Translations under genes and position numbers: made by a program
Shown: positions 60,777 to 64,000 of the stretch, in pieces
Numbering within the stretch: the stretch's first letter is position 1
Layout: each line of letters opens with the position of its first letter
The notes under the pieces: generated by a model
What the model saw: only the letters and a program-made list of their open reading frames with translations
Databases searched by the model: none
What the model was told of the DNA's origin: nothing
Assembly (NCBI GenBank): GCA_902493895.1
Contig: CABUQW010000001.1
Coordinates: 62,001-126,000 of the forward strand
DNA length: 64,000 nucleotides
Direction of reading: 5' to 3'
From: an uncultured Collinsella sp.
GTDB lineage: Bacteria > Actinomycetota > Coriobacteriia > Coriobacteriales > Coriobacteriaceae

Positions 60777-60814
60777 ACGTTCGAGGCATCGTTTGGTGCC
60801 TCGAACGTATTTTA
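60777..60814 (+). terminator. Terminator after relA
   Basis: ACGTTCGAGGCA pairs with TGCCTCGAACGT and is followed by ATTTTAG, 34 nt after the relA stop. Confidence 0.8.
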
Positions 60815-60830
60815 GAAGGAGGGTATGCGC

Positions 60831-61514
60831 ATGGGCGATATGACTTTGGACCTGACACCCCGAGGCACGGCTTCGATTGAGGCACTCGTCAACGGCCCGA
60901 TTCAGACCAACAGTTACGCCGTGATTTCGAATGACGAGTGCTTAATCGTCGATCCGGCGTGGGAGGGCGAGCGTCTTGTGGAGCATATCCGCACCGCGCA
61001 TCCCGAGGTGCGCGTACTCGGCTCTGTCTGCACGCACGGTCATGCCGACCATGTTGGCGGGGTCGCCGGGGTTCGAGCTGTTGTTGGCGACGGCGCACTA
61101 TATGAGTTGTGCGATAAGGACGTGACGGTACCTCGCGCAAATATCGAGGAGCAGCGCGCCATGTGGGGTATTGAGACGCCCGATCCGGGTGAGCCGACGC
61201 GCTTGCTTGCCGAGGGCGATACAATCGAGGTGGGCGACGTCTGTCTGCAGGTGATCGAGACGCCGGGGCATACGCCGGGCGGCATCGTCCTGTTCGCCGC
61301 GACCGAGCAGGGGAACATCGCCTTTGTGGGCGACACGCTTTTCCCGGGCAGCCACGGTCGTACCGATCTTTCCGGCGGTGACGAGGCGGCGATTATGCGC
61401 TCGCTCTCCAAACTTGCCAAGACGCTTCCGCCCGATACCGTTTGCTTGACGGGCCATGGCGATTCGACCACGATGGCGCGCGAACTTATGCAGAATCCGT
61501 TTATGCAGATGTAG
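60831..61514 (+). CDS. Metallo-beta-lactamase-fold hydrolase
   Basis: A 227-residue MBL-fold protein of glyoxalase II type. Metal ligands are C-T-H-G-H-A-D-H-V-G-G, ETPGHTPGG and GDTLFPGSHGRTDL, with a final TGHGD. These enzymes hydrolyse thioesters or related bonds. ATG 60831 is chosen because AAGGAGG lies 8 nt upstream; ATG 60825 lies only 2 nt after it. It follows relA after a terminator. Confidence 0.87.
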   Translation: MGDMTLDLTPRGTASIEALVNGPIQTNSYAVISNDECLIVDPAWEGERLVEHIRTAHPEVRVLGSVCTHGHADHVGGVAGVRAVVGDGALYELCDKDVTVPRANIEEQRAMWGIETPDPGEPTRLLAEGDTIEVGDVCLQVIETPGHTPGGIVLFAATEQGNIAFVGDTLFPGSHGRTDLSGGDEAAIMRSLSKLAKTLPPDTVCLTGHGDSTTMARELMQNPFMQM

Positions 61515-61662
61515 GCTCGAAGCCGTCTTTCGAACCACGAAGACCGCTCAATCGTCAAGCTATTTTCCCCAGCGGGTCGATTCTGTGGGGCAAACGGTCA
61601 AAATTTGTCCAATCGGATGGTATTCGTGAACAAACGAACGTTTATGCTCGGGTATGTCGTGG

Positions 61663-61668
61663 TAAAAT
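61663..61668 (+). promoter_or_regulatory. Possible -10 element of fba
   Basis: TAAAAT preceded by GG, about 40 nt before the fba ATG, with TTTATG 16 nt upstream as a weak -35. High expression of aldolase makes a promoter in the 194-bp gap certain, but this exact placement is doubtful. Confidence 0.35.
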
Positions 61669-61708
61669 CTCAGGCGTTATCGGAGCAACCTTACAGGAGG
61701 TTTCTTTT

Positions 61709-62575
61709 ATGCTCGTCAACGCAGCAGACATGCTCAAGAAGGCCGAGGCCGGCAAGTACGCTCTCGGTGCCTTCAACACCAACAACCTCGAGTGGACCCT
61801 GGCTATTCTCCAGGCCGCCGAGGAGGCCAAGTCTCCGCTGATCCTTCAGTGCACCGCTGGTGCCGCTAAGTGGATGGGCGGTTTCAAGGTCTGCGCCGAC
61901 ATGGTCAAGGCTGCCGTCGAGGCCACGGGCGTTACCGTTCCCGTCGCCCTTCACCTCGATCACGGTTCTTACGAGGACTGCTTCAAGTGCATCGAGGCCG
62001 GCTTTACGTCCATCATGTATGACGGCTCTCACGAGGAGACCTTCCAGCTTAACCTCGACCGCACCAAGGAGCTCGTTGAGCTTGCCCACTCCAAGGGCAT
62101 GTCCATCGAGGCCGAGGTCGGCGGTATCGGCGGCACTGAGGACGGCGTGACCTCCAACGGCGAGCTCGCTGATCCTGCTGAGTGCAAGCAGATTGCTGAC
62201 CTGGGCGTCGACTTCCTCGCATGCGGTATCGGCAACATCCACGGCGTGTATCCCGCCGACTGGGCTGGCCTTTCCTTCGAGCGTCTGGGCGAGATCAAGG
62301 CCGAGACCGGCGACCTGCCCCTCGTTCTGCACGGTGGCACCGGCATCCCCGAGGATCAGATCAAGAAGGCCATCTCCCTGGGTATCTCCAAGATCAACGT
62401 CAACACCGACCTGCAGCTCGTCTTCGCCAAGGGCGTTCGCGAGTACATCGAGGCTGGCAAGGATCAGCAGGGCAAGGGCTTCGACCCCCGCAAGCTCCTC
62501 AAGCCTGGTCGCGACAACATCGTTGCTCGCACCAAGGAGCTCATGGAGGAGTTTGGCTCCGTCAACAAGGCGTAA
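61709..62575 (+). CDS. fba: Class II fructose-1,6-bisphosphate aldolase
   Basis: A 288-residue zinc-dependent aldolase splitting fructose 1,6-bisphosphate into DHAP and glyceraldehyde 3-phosphate. Catalytic Asp and zinc ligands appear in HLDHGS (H82, D84, H85); GNIHGVYP and LHGGTGIP carry further ligands and the phosphate site, and NVNTDLQ closes the active site. The Cys count and length are typical. ACAGGAGG precedes the ATG. Codon use is strongly biased to C-ending codons, as expected for a highly expressed gene. A long hairpin follows. Confidence 0.95.
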   Translation: MLVNAADMLKKAEAGKYALGAFNTNNLEWTLAILQAAEEAKSPLILQCTAGAAKWMGGFKVCADMVKAAVEATGVTVPVALHLDHGSYEDCFKCIEAGFTSIMYDGSHEETFQLNLDRTKELVELAHSKGMSIEAEVGGIGGTEDGVTSNGELADPAECKQIADLGVDFLACGIGNIHGVYPADWAGLSFERLGEIKAETGDLPLVLHGGTGIPEDQIKKAISLGISKINVNTDLQLVFAKGVREYIEAGKDQQGKGFDPRKLLKPGRDNIVARTKELMEEFGSVNKA

Positions 62576-62597
62576 GTAGCGGTTTAACTTTCCCGTC

Positions 62598-62690
62598 GGA
62601 GGCCCCGTTCACCCTACGCTTTTCCCTTGCGCTCACCTGGCTTTGCCAGAAGTCGCGCAATGGGAAAAGCTTCGGGTGAACGGGGCCTCC
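62598..62690 (+). terminator. Very long hairpin after fba
   Basis: GGAGGCCCCGTTCACCC (62598-62614) pairs exactly with GGGTGAACGGGGCCTCC (62674-62690). Inward, CTTTTCCC pairs with GGGAAAAG, GCGC with GCGC, and CTGGC with GCCAG around TTT. Only small internal loops interrupt about 35 pairs. TTCGTT follows. Terminator and mRNA 3'-end stabiliser are the likely roles. Confidence 0.75.
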
Positions 62691-62768
62691 TTCGTTAACT
62701 CGCCACAGGGTTACTGGGCTGAATTCATTTTTTATAGGTACCGTTTATCGGTGTTGAGGGTTCCTTTA

Positions 62769-62797
62769 TTGGGGCTTTCTTTTTATCTCGCTACAAT
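62769..62797 (+). promoter_or_regulatory. Sigma-70-type promoter of the transglutaminase-like gene
   Basis: TTGGGG at 62769-62774 and TACAAT at 62792-62797 are 17 bp apart, 35 nt before the ATG at 62832. The -10 is near consensus and the -35 is partial. Confidence 0.5.
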
Positions 62798-62831
62798 GGA
62801 CTTCAAGAGTTCTAATGACTTGGAGTTTGGT

Positions 62832-64000
62832 ATGGCTGTTATTAATGTGCTGCCTTCGGATGGGAAGGTTATTGACGAGGGTCCTGTTGGTTGCTCTGTT
62901 GATGTTTGCAATGATGACTTCCTTTTTCTAGATGTTGGCTTGCCACCCGAGATTCTGCGTTTAAAGGACGCGGGGTATCTTTCGCAGGCTATTGAGGCCT
63001 GCGACCGTCTACTTGCCCAAAATCCCGATCCCTCGCTCGCTGCCTGCGTCCGTGCCGAGCGGTATCGCATGCTTGAGACGCCGCTTCATTTTTCGGTGTC
63101 GCGCGATCGAGCTATTGCGATGATTCGCGAGGAGTGGCCTGAGTTTACCGAGGAGCAGTTTAACGATCTGATTGACCGTAAGCGTATTGACTGGCGCTTT
63201 ATCGACGGCGAGCTGTTCGTTCTCGACAACTTCCTCGATTCGCTTCGCGTATATCCCAAAGAGGTCCCCGGCATGCGTCCCGATCCTACGGACGGAATTG
63301 CACTGCGCAACGAGATGCTCAAGGAGATGGAGTTGCAAAATGGATTGGCTCGCGTCATTACGCTTAAAGCATCTGTGTCTGTCCCCGGCGCTCTAGAGGG
63401 GGAGACCGTTCGCGCTTGGCTTCCCGTTGCCGCCACCTGCCACCAGCAGTCTCGGGTCGAGATTCTCGACATGACGCCGGAGGGTGCTGTTGCTCCCGCG
63501 AACGCTTCGGCGCGTACCGCCTCGTGGTCTTCTTCGAGTGAACGCTCATTCTCGGTGACCTATCGTTATCACATCGATGCTGCTTATTGTGATGTCTACG
63601 GTGGCACACTTCCGGTTCATCCGCGTATGGACGCGCCTCTGCCCGAGGATATTTCCGAGGATCGTCCGCACATTGCATTTACGCCGTATCTGCAGCAGCT
63701 GACGGCCGGTGTTGTTGACGGACTCGAGGATCCGCTCGATCGCGCTCGTGCTATCTATGATTATCTGACGCAGCATATCGACTATCGCTATCAGCCGCCG
63801 TACTTGCTTTTGGGATCTATTGCCGATGACTGCGCGCATTCGCTCCGCGGCGATTGCGGCGTTATGGCGCTCACGTTTATCACCATGTGCCGTATCGCGG
63901 GCGTGCCTGCCCGTTGGCAGAGCGGCCTGTACGTTGCGCCCGATTCGGTGGGGTCGCACGACTGGGCAGAGTTCTATACGCCGCAGACCGGTTGGCTCAA
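62832..64000 (+). CDS. Transglutaminase-like domain protein (partial)
   Basis: The gene runs off the right edge; 389 codons are visible without a stop. No signal peptide is seen. The first 180 residues are not recognised. The last 110 carry the transglutaminase/protease core: Cys in RGDCGVMALTF, then GVPARWQSGLYVAP, and His-Asp in GSHDWAEFYTP, so the Cys-His-Asp triad is complete. Such domains act as proteases or peptide cross-linkers, or on peptide-like natural products. Codon use differs from the neighbours, with many GTT, CTT and GAT codons early on. ATG 62832 has GGAG nearby. No family beyond the domain is certain. Confidence 0.82.
   Translation, partial: MAVINVLPSDGKVIDEGPVGCSVDVCNDDFLFLDVGLPPEILRLKDAGYLSQAIEACDRLLAQNPDPSLAACVRAERYRMLETPLHFSVSRDRAIAMIREEWPEFTEEQFNDLIDRKRIDWRFIDGELFVLDNFLDSLRVYPKEVPGMRPDPTDGIALRNEMLKEMELQNGLARVITLKASVSVPGALEGETVRAWLPVAATCHQQSRVEILDMTPEGAVAPANASARTASWSSSSERSFSVTYRYHIDAAYCDVYGGTLPVHPRMDAPLPEDISEDRPHIAFTPYLQQLTAGVVDGLEDPLDRARAIYDYLTQHIDYRYQPPYLLLGSIADDCAHSLRGDCGVMALTFITMCRIAGVPARWQSGLYVAPDSVGSHDWAEFYTPQTGWL

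Overview
The window is GC-rich and densely coded on both strands. Its gene content points to a gut actinobacterium of the class Coriobacteriia, most likely Collinsella or a close relative: divergent pdxR/pdxST, a rubredoxin-first rubrerythrin, a DUF3516 helicase, a RecJ-helicase fusion, a one-chain PurL, a complete branched-chain amino-acid ABC transporter, a bile-acid-symporter-family protein and a BaiA-like short-chain dehydrogenase. No rRNA, tRNA, insertion sequence, prophage or integrase is visible. The genus is inferred from gene content, not from a marker gene. Layout by position: 1-2.7 kb, vitamin B6 synthesis (pdxST) facing its MocR-type regulator. 2.7-6.2 kb, rubrerythrin opposite an iron alcohol dehydrogenase/aldehyde dehydrogenase operon with a palindromic operator candidate. 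6.3-9.3 kb, a HIRAN protein, a 59-residue protein, a metallophosphoesterase and a coiled-coil DUF2130 nuclease-like protein. 9.4-14 kb, a DUF3516 helicase and two methyltransferases, one TrmB-like. 14.3-18.8 kb, a membrane-anchored XRE regulator overlapping a DUF4097 envelope protein, then an Elp3-like radical SAM enzyme and a spermidine-synthase-like protein. 18.8-24.4 kb, a three-gene cassette (TerB_N/TerB_C protein, BrxD-like ATPase, BrxHI-like helicase) related to BREX and Ter DNA-processing systems but with no methylase or PglZ; this is the best candidate here for a poorly described system. 24.5-28.5 kb, a DUF554 membrane protein and a surface-protein operon with a WxL-like protein and a LAQTG sortase substrate. 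28.9-32.5 kb, an FAD 2-hydroxyacid dehydrogenase with EtfB and a ferredoxin-bearing EtfA, the layout of the electron-bifurcating lactate dehydrogenase; etfA is frameshifted by an exact 8-bp tandem duplication. 32.5-38.1 kb, an HD protein, azlCD, a KDG permease, a membrane diguanylate cyclase and an EamA transporter. 38.2-46.3 kb, purL, a CPA2 antiporter, a four-unit palindrome array, an SDR and homoserine dehydrogenase. 46.5-52 kb, a livJ remnant and livJHMGF. 52.3-54.8 kb, cutC, a DUF4931 HIT-like protein and a BASS transporter. 55-64 kb, a leader ORF, the recJ-helicase fusion, relA/spoT, an MBL hydrolase, class II aldolase and a transglutaminase-like protein cut by the window end. Several intergenic regions carry strong hairpins: conventional terminators, a 46-bp palindrome array at 43.7 kb, a 93-nt hairpin after fba, and hairpins sharing the core AAGGG(G)ACAGG.
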